This document shows positions 1 through 8,579 of a stretch of DNA of 33,258 nucleotides, one piece after another; within the stretch, counting starts at the first letter, position 1; the number at the start of each line of letters is the position of its first letter. The DNA is from Runella limosa DSM 17973 (lineage in GTDB: Bacteria; Bacteroidota; Bacteroidia; Cytophagales; Spirosomataceae). Both the position numbers and the translations under genes were made by a program. The stretch is from contig NZ_AXVJ01000064.1 in assembly GCF_000482465.1 (NCBI RefSeq), positions 31,155 through 64,412 on the forward strand, in the 5' to 3' direction. The notes under the pieces are model-generated. The model worked only from the letters and a program-made list of their open reading frames with translations. It was not told the origin of the DNA and did no database searches.

Positions 1-41
<41 letters not shown>

Positions 42-66
42 TACCGAAAACTTTAAACTGTAAAAT

Positions 67-576
67 ATGCCCAGCTGGTACTTAGGAAAAATCAAATACC
101 AACAAGAACAAGAAAACGGCGCGCTCAAGACAATCTCGGAAGCGTACCTGGTGGACGCGGTTTCATATACCGATGCCGAAGCACGAATTTATCGCATAGT
201 AGCCGACAACACCCCTGATTTTCAAGTAAGTAGCCTTACCAAAATGAAACTCTCAGATGTATTTCATTTTGAGGACGAAGGCGGGGAAAAATGGTTTAAA
301 TGCAAGACCTTTTATGTCTCTATCGACGATAGCAAAGGCGCTGCCAAAGAGAAAAAAATCATCAGCTACATGCTCGTCAATGCCGATAGCCCCAAACAAG
401 CCATCGAACGCATTGAAAAAAGTTTGGCGACGATGTTGATTCCCTACGAAATCACGGATGTGAACCTAACGCCTATTTTGGAAGTGTATCCTTATTCACC
501 CGAAGACGAAGCACAACAAGTGCCTGCGGGTTTTCGCCCCCTCGCCGAAGTGATGGCAGAGCGCGGAGCTGAGTAA
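67..576 (+). CDS. DUF4494 domain-containing protein
   Basis: A 169-residue soluble protein that I recognise as the DUF4494 family, restricted to Bacteroidota and without a known function. The conserved N-terminus WYLGKIKY, the central GEKWFKCK segment and the acidic C-terminal part ending PILEVYPY fit the family, and the length is usual. There is no signal peptide or membrane segment, so it should be cytoplasmic. ATG at 67 is the first possible start after an AT-rich leader. It stands alone on the plus strand and is closed by a strong hairpin shared with the convergent gene. The family call is from memory; the function is unknown. Confidence 0.8.
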   Translation: MPSWYLGKIKYQQEQENGALKTISEAYLVDAVSYTDAEARIYRIVADNTPDFQVSSLTKMKLSDVFHFEDEGGEKWFKCKTFYVSIDDSKGAAKEKKIISYMLVNADSPKQAIERIEKSLATMLIPYEITDVNLTPILEVYPYSPEDEAQQVPAGFRPLAEVMAERGAE

Positions 577-588
577 AATAAAATGAAC

Positions 589-613
589 GAGGCTGTCCAG
601 AAAGGGCAGCCTC
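589..613. terminator. Terminator hairpin between convergent genes
   Basis: Arms 589-598 and 604-613 form a 10-bp stem (one G-U pair) around a 5-base loop, followed on the plus strand by attttgtt. It sits 12 bases after the DUF4494 stop and 6 bases beyond the stop of the minus-strand gene, so it probably serves both. Confidence 0.8.
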
Positions 614-619
614 ATTTTG

Positions 620-1447
620 TTATCTTCTTCGTAATGTTTGCAAAGGCGGCATTACGGGCGTAGCAAAAGGCTGTACCTGCTTGCGGTACGCACCCGCAAA
701 ATCGAGGGCTAAGTTGGAGAGATAGACCATTCCTCGTTTAAAAACCAGATTGACGACCACAATATCATCATGGGGTACTTTGTCAAAGTGAGCGGGTAGC
801 CATTTGGGCATGTCTTTGATAATTTCCGCAATTCGGGTCAACGTTATTTTCTCGCTTTTGCTAAACTGGTGCAAAACCGCCACGCTGTCTGCCTGTACTA
901 GCAACTCAAAGGTAAACATCGACATCTCCGAACCTACGTGTATATCTTTGAGTTTCGACCGCAAATACGCCTGAAATGCGTAATCTCCGCCTGGAAAACT
1001 AGCGACGTCCGAAAACGGGTAAAAATCTATTTTTTCTCCATTTTCATTGTAACAATGTTTTTCCTTCCGCAAACCCGCCCAATGCGTTTCGCGGCGCTTG
1101 AGCTCGCCGTTTTCGTGATAAACGCGCATTTCGCCCCAAAGGTCATTGTTACGATAATCCGCAATCCAGTACAATTGCCCCGTCGGATAATACCCCTTTG
1201 AAAACCCTTGGCGAATACCTGCTTGGTAGTCTTTAAAGTTGGTTTCGGTTAACAAAACTCCTTCTTTGTTGTAGGTTTTAAGGGTGGCGAAGCGTTTTTT
1301 ACGGTCGTGAAATGTCAGTTCTTCGTCGTGGTCAACAAATTCCCGACGAATGACTGCCCGCTGCAACGAATCGGGAAAAGATGCCTGAATTGCTTGAAGC
1401 GTTATTCCCCACAAAACCACCAACAATAGACTGACTTTCTTGCCCAT
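620..1447 (-). CDS. Secreted MORN-repeat protein with TonB_C-like C-terminus (paralogue 1)
   Basis: A 275-residue protein with an N-terminal signal peptide (hydrophobic residues about 5-20). The middle third (about 50-140) carries MORN/YwqK-type repeats such as GFSKGYYPTGQLYWIADY and GEMRVYHENGELKRRETH. The C-terminal part begins with SFPGGDYAFQAYL and contains DMPKWLPAHFDKVP, which resembles the PGG...L..YL and MPxWxPA positions of TonB C-terminal domains, though degenerate. It is a close paralogue of the next gene (roughly 60% identical by eye) but has about 28 extra residues at the C-terminus. The function is unknown; it is probably a periplasmic or surface protein. The ATG at 1447 gives a clean signal peptide, and a -7-like TATCTTTG lies 26 bases upstream. 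Confidence 0.75.
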   Translation of the reverse strand: MGKKVSLLLVVLWGITLQAIQASFPDSLQRAVIRREFVDHDEELTFHDRKKRFATLKTYNKEGVLLTETNFKDYQAGIRQGFSKGYYPTGQLYWIADYRNNDLWGEMRVYHENGELKRRETHWAGLRKEKHCYNENGEKIDFYPFSDVASFPGGDYAFQAYLRSKLKDIHVGSEMSMFTFELLVQADSVAVLHQFSKSEKITLTRIAEIIKDMPKWLPAHFDKVPHDDIVVVNLVFKRGMVYLSNLALDFAGAYRKQVQPFATPVMPPLQTLRRR

Positions 1448-1472
1448 AACTTGCTAGTTTTCAAGACACAAT

Positions 1473-1480
1473 CAAAGATA
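1473..1480 (-). promoter_or_regulatory. -7 element (TATCTTTG) of MORN paralogue 1
   Basis: On the minus strand TATCTTTG matches the Bacteroidota -7 consensus TAnnTTTG, 25 bases before the ATG. I see no good -33 TTG at the expected spacing, so this is a weak call. Confidence 0.4.
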
Positions 1481-1496
1481 AATACTTTTGTTTACA

Positions 1497-2240
1497 TTAA
1501 CGTAAAGCAGGAAGATATACCCTACCATTTTGAAAAAGAAGCGAAATTGGTACAATTTCCCCTTGAGGTTTTTTGTCGTAGCGAGCAGGCTTCCATTTAG
1601 GCATGTCTTTGAGAATATCCGTCAGTCTATTGATTGTCATAAGGTCGCTATTGGTAAACTTGTGTAAAACGGCTTTCCCATCTTCTTCTATGTAAACCTC
1701 AAACGTATAGAGTTGCGCAGTATTACTACTAATGACCTCGCTTAGTTTGGTTTGCAAATATGCTTGCAGCGCCCGATCTCCGCCTGGGAAACTGGCATTT
1801 TCTACCAATTCATAATACTGGATTTCATTGCCCTCTCTATCGTAGCAATGTTTTTTCTTTTGAAACCCCGAACGATACGTTTCTCGACGTTTTAAACCTC
1901 CGTCTTCATAATATACCCTCAGCTCTCCGTGAAGTTTATTGTCGCGGTAATCTGCGAGCCAATAGAGATTTCCGCTTGGATAATACCCCTTCGAAAACCC
2001 TTGACGAATGCCCTCGGCGTAGTCTTTGAAGTTGGTTTCAACCAGTAAAGTCCCGTTTTTGCTAAAGTGTTTTAGCGTGGCAAAACGTTTTTTACGGTCA
2101 TGAAACACGAGTTCTTCATCATAGTCGGAAAACGCACGGTGGCGTATTGTACGCCACAGCGAATCGGGCGAGAAAGCTTCTACTTCTTGAGAAGCGATGC
2201 TCCACATACAAACCAACAAAACACTGATTTTCTTTAACAT
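1497..2240 (-). CDS. Secreted MORN-repeat protein with TonB_C-like C-terminus (paralogue 2)
   Basis: A 247-residue paralogue of the gene just downstream. It has a signal peptide (about 1-22), MORN/YwqK-type repeats (GFSKGYYPSGNLYWLADY, GELRVYYEDGGLKRRETY) and a C-terminal segment with SFPGGDRALQAYL and DMPKWKPARYDKKPQGE that resembles a TonB C-terminal domain. It ends at the point where paralogue 1 continues with its extra tail. The two genes lie head to tail with 49 bases between, and each has its own -7 element, so they arose by tandem duplication but may be transcribed separately. Function unknown. Names such as 'YwqK family antitoxin' are sometimes given to such repeats; I see no toxin partner. 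Confidence 0.75.
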   Translation of the reverse strand: MLKKISVLLVCMWSIASQEVEAFSPDSLWRTIRHRAFSDYDEELVFHDRKKRFATLKHFSKNGTLLVETNFKDYAEGIRQGFSKGYYPSGNLYWLADYRDNKLHGELRVYYEDGGLKRRETYRSGFQKKKHCYDREGNEIQYYELVENASFPGGDRALQAYLQTKLSEVISSNTAQLYTFEVYIEEDGKAVLHKFTNSDLMTINRLTDILKDMPKWKPARYDKKPQGEIVPISLLFQNGRVYLPALR

Positions 2241-2264
2241 AGCTGTTCACCTTGACAATTTAAT

Positions 2265-2294
2265 CAAAATTAACTGCTTTTTTTTCAATATCAA
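2265..2294 (-). promoter_or_regulatory. Bacteroidota-type promoter of MORN paralogue 2
   Basis: Minus strand: TTG (2294-2292), 19 bases, TAATTTTG (2272-2265), matching the TTG / TAnnTTTG consensus. The -33 element overlaps the stop codon of deoC, so this gene can be expressed independently of deoC. Confidence 0.6.
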
Positions 2295-3046
2295 TACCCA
2301 TCGACCACAGGCGACTGTATTTCTGAGGCTGCCAGTCCAAGTCGTTTTTTGGCTTCTTCAAGCATCACAACGGTGGCGGTAGCGCCAATACGGGTAGCAC
2401 CGAGCGCTTTCATTTTAAGCAGTTCGTCCAGTGTTCTTATTCCCCCTGCGGCTTTTACTTGCACTTCGGGAGTGCAGTTTTTGCGCATCAAACGGATATC
2501 TGCTTCCGTCGCACCTTTGTAATTGTAACTACCGTCGGCTTGTTTGGTATAGCCGTACCCCGTCGAAGTTTTCACAAACTCCACGCCCAGGGTACTGCAA
2601 ATTTTACAGAGCTTAACTTTGTATTTGTCTTTGGGAAGAAAATCGTTTTCGAAGATTACCTTCAAAATTGCCTCGTGTTTGTGGCATTCTTTCAGAATCG
2701 CGTAGATTTCTTTTTTAACGTAGCGCCAATCTTCACTTAGCACTTTTCCTACGTTTACCACCATGTCGATTTCGGTAGCACCGTCTTTGCAAGCCTGTCG
2801 GGTTTCGGCTACTTTCATCGTGATGGTATTGCCACCATGAGGAAACCCTACCACGGTACAGACACCAACGTTACTTCCTTTTAGAAGTTCGGCGGCGCGT
2901 GTTACGTAGTAGGGTTTGATACAAACTGTTGCGACGTCATATTGTAACGCCAACGCACAACCTGCTTCCAATTCGGCATCGGTCAGGTGCGGTTGCAACA
3001 ACGAATGGTCTATCATTTTGGCCAGTTCTGAGAGAGAAGTAAACAT
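2291..3046 (-). CDS. deoC: Deoxyribose-phosphate aldolase
   Basis: Class I aldolase (EC 4.1.2.4) that reversibly splits 2-deoxy-D-ribose 5-phosphate into acetaldehyde and D-glyceraldehyde 3-phosphate in deoxynucleoside catabolism; cytoplasmic. The 251-residue length is standard. The active-site set is intact: Lys159 in EFVKTSTGYG is the Schiff-base lysine, Asp94 lies in TEIDMVVNVG, and Lys198 in VQVKAAGGIRT is the second active-site lysine. VGFPHGGNT (66-74) is a further family motif. No other nucleoside-salvage gene (deoA, deoD) is adjacent, so it is not in a deo operon here. The first ATG gives the expected N-terminus. Confidence 0.97.
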   Translation of the reverse strand: MFTSLSELAKMIDHSLLQPHLTDAELEAGCALALQYDVATVCIKPYYVTRAAELLKGSNVGVCTVVGFPHGGNTITMKVAETRQACKDGATEIDMVVNVGKVLSEDWRYVKKEIYAILKECHKHEAILKVIFENDFLPKDKYKVKLCKICSTLGVEFVKTSTGYGYTKQADGSYNYKGATEADIRLMRKNCTPEVQVKAAGGIRTLDELLKMKALGATRIGATATVVMLEEAKKRLGLAASEIQSPVVDGY

Positions 3047-3095
3047 AGCATAAACTTGTTATGGTCTTTTCTCATAAGAACGTGGCAAAGCTATC

Positions 3096-4424
3096 CTACT
3101 TAGAGCAAAGCTGACTAATCACGTTGTAGGCTTCCACGAAACCATATTCTCCCGACTTACTAAAGTCGTAGCAGGCTTCGTTTTTGTCGAGCAATGAAAA
3201 TTTAATGACTCCTCTCAAGAAAAAGGCTTCGGCGTGGCGTGGGGCTAGTTTGATCGCACTGCTGCAATCCACCAACGCTCCTTTTTGGTCGCCTAAAGAA
3301 GATTTTACCACCGCCCGAATGAAATAGCTATCGGCATTGGTAGGTTCAATCTCAATGGCCTTGTCTAAATCAGCAATTGCAGATTTTCCTTCACCGATTG
3401 TATTTTTGGCAATTCCTCTTGACAAATAAACTTCTGGGCGGCCTGGTGATAGGTCTTTAGGTTGGGTGTATTTTGTGACAATTACATCCAACAACTTGAT
3501 GGTATTTTCCGTAATCAAAGTGTTATAATAAGGCAACGTATTGGCCGAAGCACCGTTGATTTCGATGGCTAAGTTATAATCAGCCACGGCATCTTTGGGT
3601 TGCCCAAGTTTTACTTTACAAACCCCTCTCCCGTAGTAGGCCATATAATTTTGTGGGTTGATTCGCACCGATTCGTTAAAATCGGTCAGTGCTTCCGCAA
3701 ACTTACCCATTTTGCTACGCGCTAATCCACGGTAATAAAACGACTCTGAATCGTTGGCGTTCATTTGAATGGCTTTGGACAAATCAGTGACAGCACCGTT
3801 CAAATCGTTCATATTGGTACGCGCATTTCCCCGACCTGCATAGGCCGCGTTGTACCCCAAATCAATGGCTTTGGTAAAATCTGCAATACTTCCCTTGTAA
3901 TCTTTTACTCCAATTTTGCACTGCCCGCGACTGTACCACGCTTGGGCGTTATTCGGCTCCAATGCCAGCCCTTTGTCAAAGTCTTGCATAGCACGGCGTT
4001 GGTCTTCCATTCTAAACCAAATTTGGCCGCGTTGAAGCAATGCTTTTGCCTCGTTGGGATTGAGTTCAATGGCCGAGTTAAAATCGCGCAGCGCCCCCCC
4101 CAAATCTTCCTGAATGACGCGACACATTCCTCGGTATAAAAAGGCTTTGGCATCTTTGGAAGTAATACCGATGGCTTCGTCATAATCACGCATAGCGCCA
4201 CGGTAATCTTTGAGGGAAACTTTTAGGGAGCCTCGTTGATAATAACTAGGCGCGTGATCAGGATTGGTCTGAATAGCAGAGGTATAGGCCAACATCGCCC
4301 CTGCTACGTCGCCTTTGGTCTGCTTCGTAAGCCCTTCTTCGTAATAGGTTTCCGCAGAATTTTGCGCAAAAGTGATATGAAACGAGAATAATATACCTAA
4401 AATAGGCAGTAGAGTTTTTCTCAT
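3096..4424 (-). CDS. Secreted TPR-repeat protein
   Basis: A 442-residue protein with a signal peptide (hydrophobic 5-18, cleavage probably after ITFA) followed almost to the end by tandem tetratricopeptide repeats, about eleven to twelve units of the G-D...A..DY..AI.L.P..A..Y..RG type, such as DFNSAIELNPNEAKALLQRG. TPR arrays bind proteins; the partner is not evident. One segment (about 300-330) between repeats departs from the pattern. It should be periplasmic or outer-membrane associated. It is followed on the same strand by deoC after 49 bases. The specific role is unknown. Confidence 0.85.
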   Translation of the reverse strand: MRKTLLPILGILFSFHITFAQNSAETYYEEGLTKQTKGDVAGAMLAYTSAIQTNPDHAPSYYQRGSLKVSLKDYRGAMRDYDEAIGITSKDAKAFLYRGMCRVIQEDLGGALRDFNSAIELNPNEAKALLQRGQIWFRMEDQRRAMQDFDKGLALEPNNAQAWYSRGQCKIGVKDYKGSIADFTKAIDLGYNAAYAGRGNARTNMNDLNGAVTDLSKAIQMNANDSESFYYRGLARSKMGKFAEALTDFNESVRINPQNYMAYYGRGVCKVKLGQPKDAVADYNLAIEINGASANTLPYYNTLITENTIKLLDVIVTKYTQPKDLSPGRPEVYLSRGIAKNTIGEGKSAIADLDKAIEIEPTNADSYFIRAVVKSSLGDQKGALVDCSSAIKLAPRHAEAFFLRGVIKFSLLDKNEACYDFSKSGEYGFVEAYNVISQLCSK

Positions 4425-4484
4425 AATTTAGCGGTTAGGATAGAAAGTACAATAATACGTCAATCAAGGTATTTTTTGCAACAT

Positions 4485-4517
4485 AACCGACATAAATATT
4501 ATCAGTTTATGTCAGTT
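4485..4517 (-). terminator. Hairpin downstream of the MpaB-type oxygenase gene
   Basis: Arms 4485-4496 and 4506-4517 form a 12-bp AT-rich stem with one G-U pair and a 9-base loop, starting 2 bases after the stop codon at 4519. There is no clean T-tract on the minus strand, so it may act as a terminator or as a 3' stabiliser. Confidence 0.5.
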
Positions 4518-4518
4518 A

Positions 4519-5553
4519 CTATTTTCGCAGGTAGGTTTTGAGTACGTCGGAGTTTGGGCTATTGTTTCGGAATAAAAATTGCAAAAATGGTAAATGGGTC
4601 GTTGTACGGACAACGATGTCTTCCAACGGCACTTCTGGAACTCCCAATAAATCAGCCACTTCCTTACCCAACAAGAAACGCATCTGGGCTATCGGAAAGT
4701 TCTGTAGTTGCTTTGAAGGTGCCTGATTTTGAAGCACTTTCGTGAGGGATTGGGTCAGCCCTTTCCCCGCCGCTGATGGCTGAAATTGACGGCGATAAAT
4801 GGCCCTGTCTAGGTGGTATGCCTCGCGTAAATCGACGGGTAAAAGGCGCTCATTCACTCCAAGTAGGCACCCAATTATATCCCAAAAGTACAAATACGAT
4901 TCTTCGTCATTTGTTTGCGTCTTTACGTTCATTTTTCGCAAACCGCGGATAACAATATACGAAAAGGCGAGGTTTGTCCCTGCCATATCTTCTTGGTTAA
5001 TGGGAAGCCCCCAAGCGGTATTCCACTGGGCATGGTGGCTGGTAAAATACCGAACAACGGCGTGCATCAACCTAATTTTTAGTACTTTTATCAGGTTACG
5101 ACCATTGCGCCAATCACGCTCTTGCATGATTTCAAACACAAATTCGCCCGTTTCTTCTAGCCGTTTGTAGGTGTCTTTTTTGATTCGTTCAGTCAGCCAA
5201 AGTACTTGGGCACCGTTGGCAGCGGCATAGCAATACGGGAGTGAATAGCAGCCCAATAATAACGCTATCTCGGTTTCGTACTTCCAAAAGAAAGCCATGC
5301 CTTTCGCCATTTTTTGGGGGTCTGTCCAAGGAGGTAAATGACCCTGCTGTTCAAAAAAATGAACGACTTCGGGAAGCTGCTCGGCGAGCGAAACGTTTTT
5401 TAAGTCGCCCAAGAAACGCATAAAAACAGTTAACCCCTCTCGGCCTGTTTGCTGGGCTACTGCCACTACCAGTGCATCGGCTGCGGGGTCGCCCAGTTGG
5501 CGAAAAGGGGTCAACAAAGTATCGTCAAAAATTCGCGTTTGTGCAGGTCTCAT
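4519..5553 (-). CDS. MpaB/latex-clearing-protein-type oxygenase (DUF2236)
   Basis: A 344-residue, largely helical protein that I assign to the oxygenase MpaB family (DUF2236), which includes the heme-b rubber oxygenase Lcp and the fungal MpaB. The family-typical central block is present: KIRLMHAVVRYF (His164, candidate heme ligand), WGLPINQEDMAGTNLAFS (181-198), and further down YLYFWDIIGCLLGVNERLLP. There is no signal peptide, whereas Lcp proteins are secreted, so the substrate is unlikely to be extracellular rubber. The gene follows the GHMP kinase gene by 14 bases, suggesting one transcript. The family call is good; the reaction and substrate are unknown. Confidence 0.8.
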   Translation of the reverse strand: MRPAQTRIFDDTLLTPFRQLGDPAADALVVAVAQQTGREGLTVFMRFLGDLKNVSLAEQLPEVVHFFEQQGHLPPWTDPQKMAKGMAFFWKYETEIALLLGCYSLPYCYAAANGAQVLWLTERIKKDTYKRLEETGEFVFEIMQERDWRNGRNLIKVLKIRLMHAVVRYFTSHHAQWNTAWGLPINQEDMAGTNLAFSYIVIRGLRKMNVKTQTNDEESYLYFWDIIGCLLGVNERLLPVDLREAYHLDRAIYRRQFQPSAAGKGLTQSLTKVLQNQAPSKQLQNFPIAQMRFLLGKEVADLLGVPEVPLEDIVVRTTTHLPFLQFLFRNNSPNSDVLKTYLRK

Positions 5554-5567
5554 GACCTTGAAACCAT

Positions 5568-6560
5568 TTAAACAATAAAAGGTTTGATAACGCGCGCATT
5601 TTGTTTTTTAAGTTCGATAAAAAGGCGATTGAGCATTTCTTCGTCGCGGTAAATTCCAATTATCGAGCCACCCGAACCCGTAAACGACGCCGACGCGCCA
5701 CAACTACGCGCCGTATCAATGAGGGCTTGATTTCGATCGGTGATGGTCATGATTTGGGCGCGATAGTCGAAATTTTGGTTAATCAATTCGCCCAAACGTT
5801 TAAAATCTTGGTTTTTAATGACATCACAGCCTTGTTCAGCTACCCCAGCAATGTTTTGCAACGTTCCGACCACGTGCGGGTCGCCTTGCTCCCACCGCTC
5901 ACGGATGGTATTCAGTACTTTTCCCGACACTTTGCTAAGGTCAGTTTTATAGGCAATGTACAATTTGGGCAACATTCGAGGGTCAAGCGGTTCGTAATAG
6001 CCATAACCCTGCTTTTCAATCAAATCGCGTGAAAAATCCATATAGACGCAGCCTTCGTAGCACTGAATGACTCGGTCTTGTAAACCTGCCGTAATGCCCA
6101 ATTCTTCCACTTCCGATTTGAGGGCCAAGGTCGGCAACATCGGCTGCGGAATTTCGACTTTGTAAAACTGCATCAACGCCCGAAGCGTAGCCACCACAAT
6201 GGCGCTAGAACCCGCCAAACCGACTTGGCGCGGGATGGTCGTGCGGTAGCGAACAGTAAAGTTTTTATTGGAAAGTTTAATCCCTTCTTTGTCGCAATAC
6301 TCAACAAACTTCTTGATGGACGCTTTCACCAATGGAACACCTCCGTGGTAGCCAAGCGTGCTTATCGTATCGCGCAGGTGGAAGATGTTTTTGTAAATGT
6401 GGGTATCCTGAACTTGGGGTTCAATCTGTAGCTCTGGCGATTCGTACAGCGTAATAGAAGCGCCAAAATTGCGTACCGAAATTGAAATTGTTTTCCCAAA
6501 ATATCCATCGGAAGGGTTTCCTAGAAGCCCAGCACGGGCATAAGCACGAGTTTCAATCAT
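5568..6560 (-). CDS. GHMP kinase, glucuronokinase-like
   Basis: A sugar kinase of the GHMP fold, 330 residues from the ATG at 6560. ARAGLLGNPSDGYFGKTIS (8-26) and RQVGLAGSSAIVVATLRAL (111-129), the glycine/serine-rich ATP loop, closely resemble plant glucuronokinase, which phosphorylates D-glucuronate at C1 in UDP-glucuronate salvage. FTGSGGSIIG near the C-terminus is GHMP motif 3. A longer frame opens with a TTG at 6611, but that would place 17 unlike residues before the conserved N-terminus and run into the upstream terminator, so the ATG is preferred. No UDP-sugar pyrophosphorylase is nearby. The GHMP call is firm; the substrate is a resemblance from memory. Confidence 0.75.
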   Translation of the reverse strand: MIETRAYARAGLLGNPSDGYFGKTISISVRNFGASITLYESPELQIEPQVQDTHIYKNIFHLRDTISTLGYHGGVPLVKASIKKFVEYCDKEGIKLSNKNFTVRYRTTIPRQVGLAGSSAIVVATLRALMQFYKVEIPQPMLPTLALKSEVEELGITAGLQDRVIQCYEGCVYMDFSRDLIEKQGYGYYEPLDPRMLPKLYIAYKTDLSKVSGKVLNTIRERWEQGDPHVVGTLQNIAGVAEQGCDVIKNQDFKRLGELINQNFDYRAQIMTITDRNQALIDTARSCGASASFTGSGGSIIGIYRDEEMLNRLFIELKKQNARVIKPFIV

Positions 6561-6620
6561 TTTTTGTGTGTCTGTCACGCCGTAAGCGACTTTCGCTTTC
6601 AGCAACCGCAAATTAACAAC

Positions 6621-6649
6621 AAAAAAGCGAAGGCTGCTACCTTCGCTTT
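6621..6649 (-). terminator. Intrinsic terminator after the M56 gene
   Basis: A perfect 10-bp inverted repeat (6624-6633 and 6640-6649, 6-base loop) followed on the minus strand by TTTTTTGTTGTT. It lies 22 bases beyond the M56 stop and ends the blaI-M56 transcript before the GHMP kinase gene. Confidence 0.85.
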
Positions 6650-6671
6650 CTCATCTTGTGTGTAGAATTAA

Positions 6672-8453
6672 TCAGTTTTTCTTTTTTGTGGTAATAATAA
6701 CCACCCCATTCTTCCCTTTGTCACCATACGTCGCCGTTGCCGACTCGTTTTTCAACACCGAAATATTGTCAATTTCACTGGGATTGATCTTCTTTTCAAG
6801 TTCTTCATGAGTTATTTCTTTACCATCAAGTATGTAAAGCGGTTGCTCCTTAAAAGGGCTTCCCTTTCCATTAAAAATAATTTTTATGGGACCGTCAGTA
6901 AATGTTGGATTAGCAGCCACTTTCTCCAACTCAAATCCAATCGGTAATTGATACGACATTGCGACGGGTTTACCGTTTTGCTTCGCTGGCGTCCAGTTGG
7001 GCATGACACCCATGATACGCATCGCTTCTTCGTCACACCCAAAACCTATTCCCTTCGCAACACGCGGCTCTTTTACCACCCCATTTTCATCAATCGTAAA
7101 TTCTATAAATACTTTTCCTGACACATAAGCACGCCGCGCGGCCGCTGGGTATTTTAGATTATTTGCTAAAAACTCGCTCAAACCTCTCGTTCCTCCTGGA
7201 AACTCAGGCTGTTGTTCTGCCACTGTAAATATCGTCCCCTCTTTCGACATCGTAGGAGCAGTACGGCCACTTTCGACGCTTCGCCCGCCTCCATTCTTGG
7301 CTGGAATCGGCTCACCTATTACCGTAATACCCTTTAGTTCAGCTACTTCTGGTATCATAACTACATTTTGCTCACCTTGCAAAGCATCTATCACCTGCAT
7401 TTTGAATCCGATAAAAGAAAAAGCCAACTGTCGTCCACGGGCAATATTTATCATGTAATTCCCCTGAGCATCAGTAGTAGTGCCCCTTTGTAAATTTACC
7501 ACAACGACATTGACGCCAGGCAGTCCTTTACCATCAGCTGTTACTACTTTTCCTTTGACCACCATATCTTCACCTGTACTTACCAACGTTTGTACTGGAG
7601 TAGCGCTACGAGCCGCCACCAATACCACCAAACCAATCACAACGGGCACAACCATTAAATAACGGCCCAATACCCATTTTGAACTACGTTTTTTTGTCAA
7701 CATGGCAATTCTGCTTTTTAATTGTTTTACGTCAAAAAAATTATTTGTTAATGTCTGTGGCGATACCCCCAGTGCGTAGCCAGCTAAGGTATAAGCATAG
7801 CTTAAACGATCACCGTTAGTCGCGTTTTCATCGGCTATAAATTCGTGGATTTCTTTCAGCGAGCGCTTATAAAAAATCAAAATTGGATTAAACCATAAAA
7901 GCGCTTGAACCACTTCGACCCATAGCAAATCCCAACTATGGCGCTGTTGTATATGCACAAGCTCATGGTTTACAACCACTTGCCCGTAAGCGCTGGCATC
8001 TTTTTGGTTTAATACTAAGTAATTAAAGAAAGAAAAAGAGCTCATTGACGAGTCATCGACTGTCACAAGTACACAGTTTCCGAAAGGTTGGTGCTCGCCT
8101 GCGCGAACCACCTTAAAAATTTGAGACAGTCGCCAACTCAATCGGCCTAACATGAACAAAACACCGACTAAATATAGCATTGCAATGCCCTCTTCGAGGG
8201 TAAATAGAGGCGGTTTTTCAACCTGAACAACACTTCCGGTTACGGTTCCTAGCGCCATTACCTGCATCGGTACTTGCTCGTGCGCTGCTTCGGGAAGCAC
8301 CACCCAAGGCGCGAGACAAGAGAGCCCCATTACCAGTAACAAGTAGATACGGTTTGCGGTGAAATAGGTGTGCTTGCGCAGCAAACCCCAATATAAGGCA
8401 TAGAACAACACTAGCCCAAAGCTGACTTTGAGGAGATAATGAAAGAATAACAT
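6672..8453 (-). CDS. BlaR1-like M56 metallopeptidase with CarboxypepD_reg, TonB_C and plug-like domains
   Basis: A 593-residue inner-membrane protein. Residues 1-280 form the M56 (BlaR1/MecR1) part, with hydrophobic segments near 5-25, 33-52, 88-105, 180-195 and 262-282 and the zinc-protease motif HELVH (163-167) plus the downstream EIHEFIADENA region. After the last membrane segment come a carboxypeptidase-regulatory-like beta domain (about 297-370), a TonB C-terminal domain (about 415-508, with EFPGG and MPNWTPAKQNGKPV), and a short tail (about 536-590) like the start of a TonB-receptor plug (PLYILDGKEI, ATYGDKGKNGVVIITTK). It follows blaI in the same direction. By analogy with BlaR1 it senses an envelope signal and relieves BlaI repression, but no penicillin-binding sensor domain is present. 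What it senses is unknown. Confidence 0.88.
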   Translation of the reverse strand: MLFFHYLLKVSFGLVLFYALYWGLLRKHTYFTANRIYLLLVMGLSCLAPWVVLPEAAHEQVPMQVMALGTVTGSVVQVEKPPLFTLEEGIAMLYLVGVLFMLGRLSWRLSQIFKVVRAGEHQPFGNCVLVTVDDSSMSSFSFFNYLVLNQKDASAYGQVVVNHELVHIQQRHSWDLLWVEVVQALLWFNPILIFYKRSLKEIHEFIADENATNGDRLSYAYTLAGYALGVSPQTLTNNFFDVKQLKSRIAMLTKKRSSKWVLGRYLMVVPVVIGLVVLVAARSATPVQTLVSTGEDMVVKGKVVTADGKGLPGVNVVVVNLQRGTTTDAQGNYMINIARGRQLAFSFIGFKMQVIDALQGEQNVVMIPEVAELKGITVIGEPIPAKNGGGRSVESGRTAPTMSKEGTIFTVAEQQPEFPGGTRGLSEFLANNLKYPAAARRAYVSGKVFIEFTIDENGVVKEPRVAKGIGFGCDEEAMRIMGVMPNWTPAKQNGKPVAMSYQLPIGFELEKVAANPTFTDGPIKIIFNGKGSPFKEQPLYILDGKEITHEELEKKINPSEIDNISVLKNESATATYGDKGKNGVVIITTKKKN

Positions 8454-8488
8454 GGCTTAGGTTAAGTTAGAAATAGTATGGTGTTTTG

Positions 8489-8520
8489 AACTTCCCGAAA
8501 GTTTTACCTTTCGGGAAGTT
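8489..8520. repeat. Perfect 13-bp-arm palindrome between blaI and the M56 gene
   Basis: Arms 8489-8501 and 8508-8520 (aacttcccgaaag and its complement) are perfectly complementary around a 6-base loop. Neither strand has a T-tract after the stem, so it is not a typical terminator. It may tune downstream expression in the operon, or be one copy of a dispersed palindromic element. Confidence 0.8.
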
Positions 8521-8579
8521 ACGAGCTTGAAGCGACGCGATGCCGCCAACAGAAGAAGGCTTACGCCTTTGAAATGCGA

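Noticed and set aside
3765-4139. Plus-strand 124-codon frame
   Set aside because: Antisense to the TPR array; no start context and composition dictated by the other strand.
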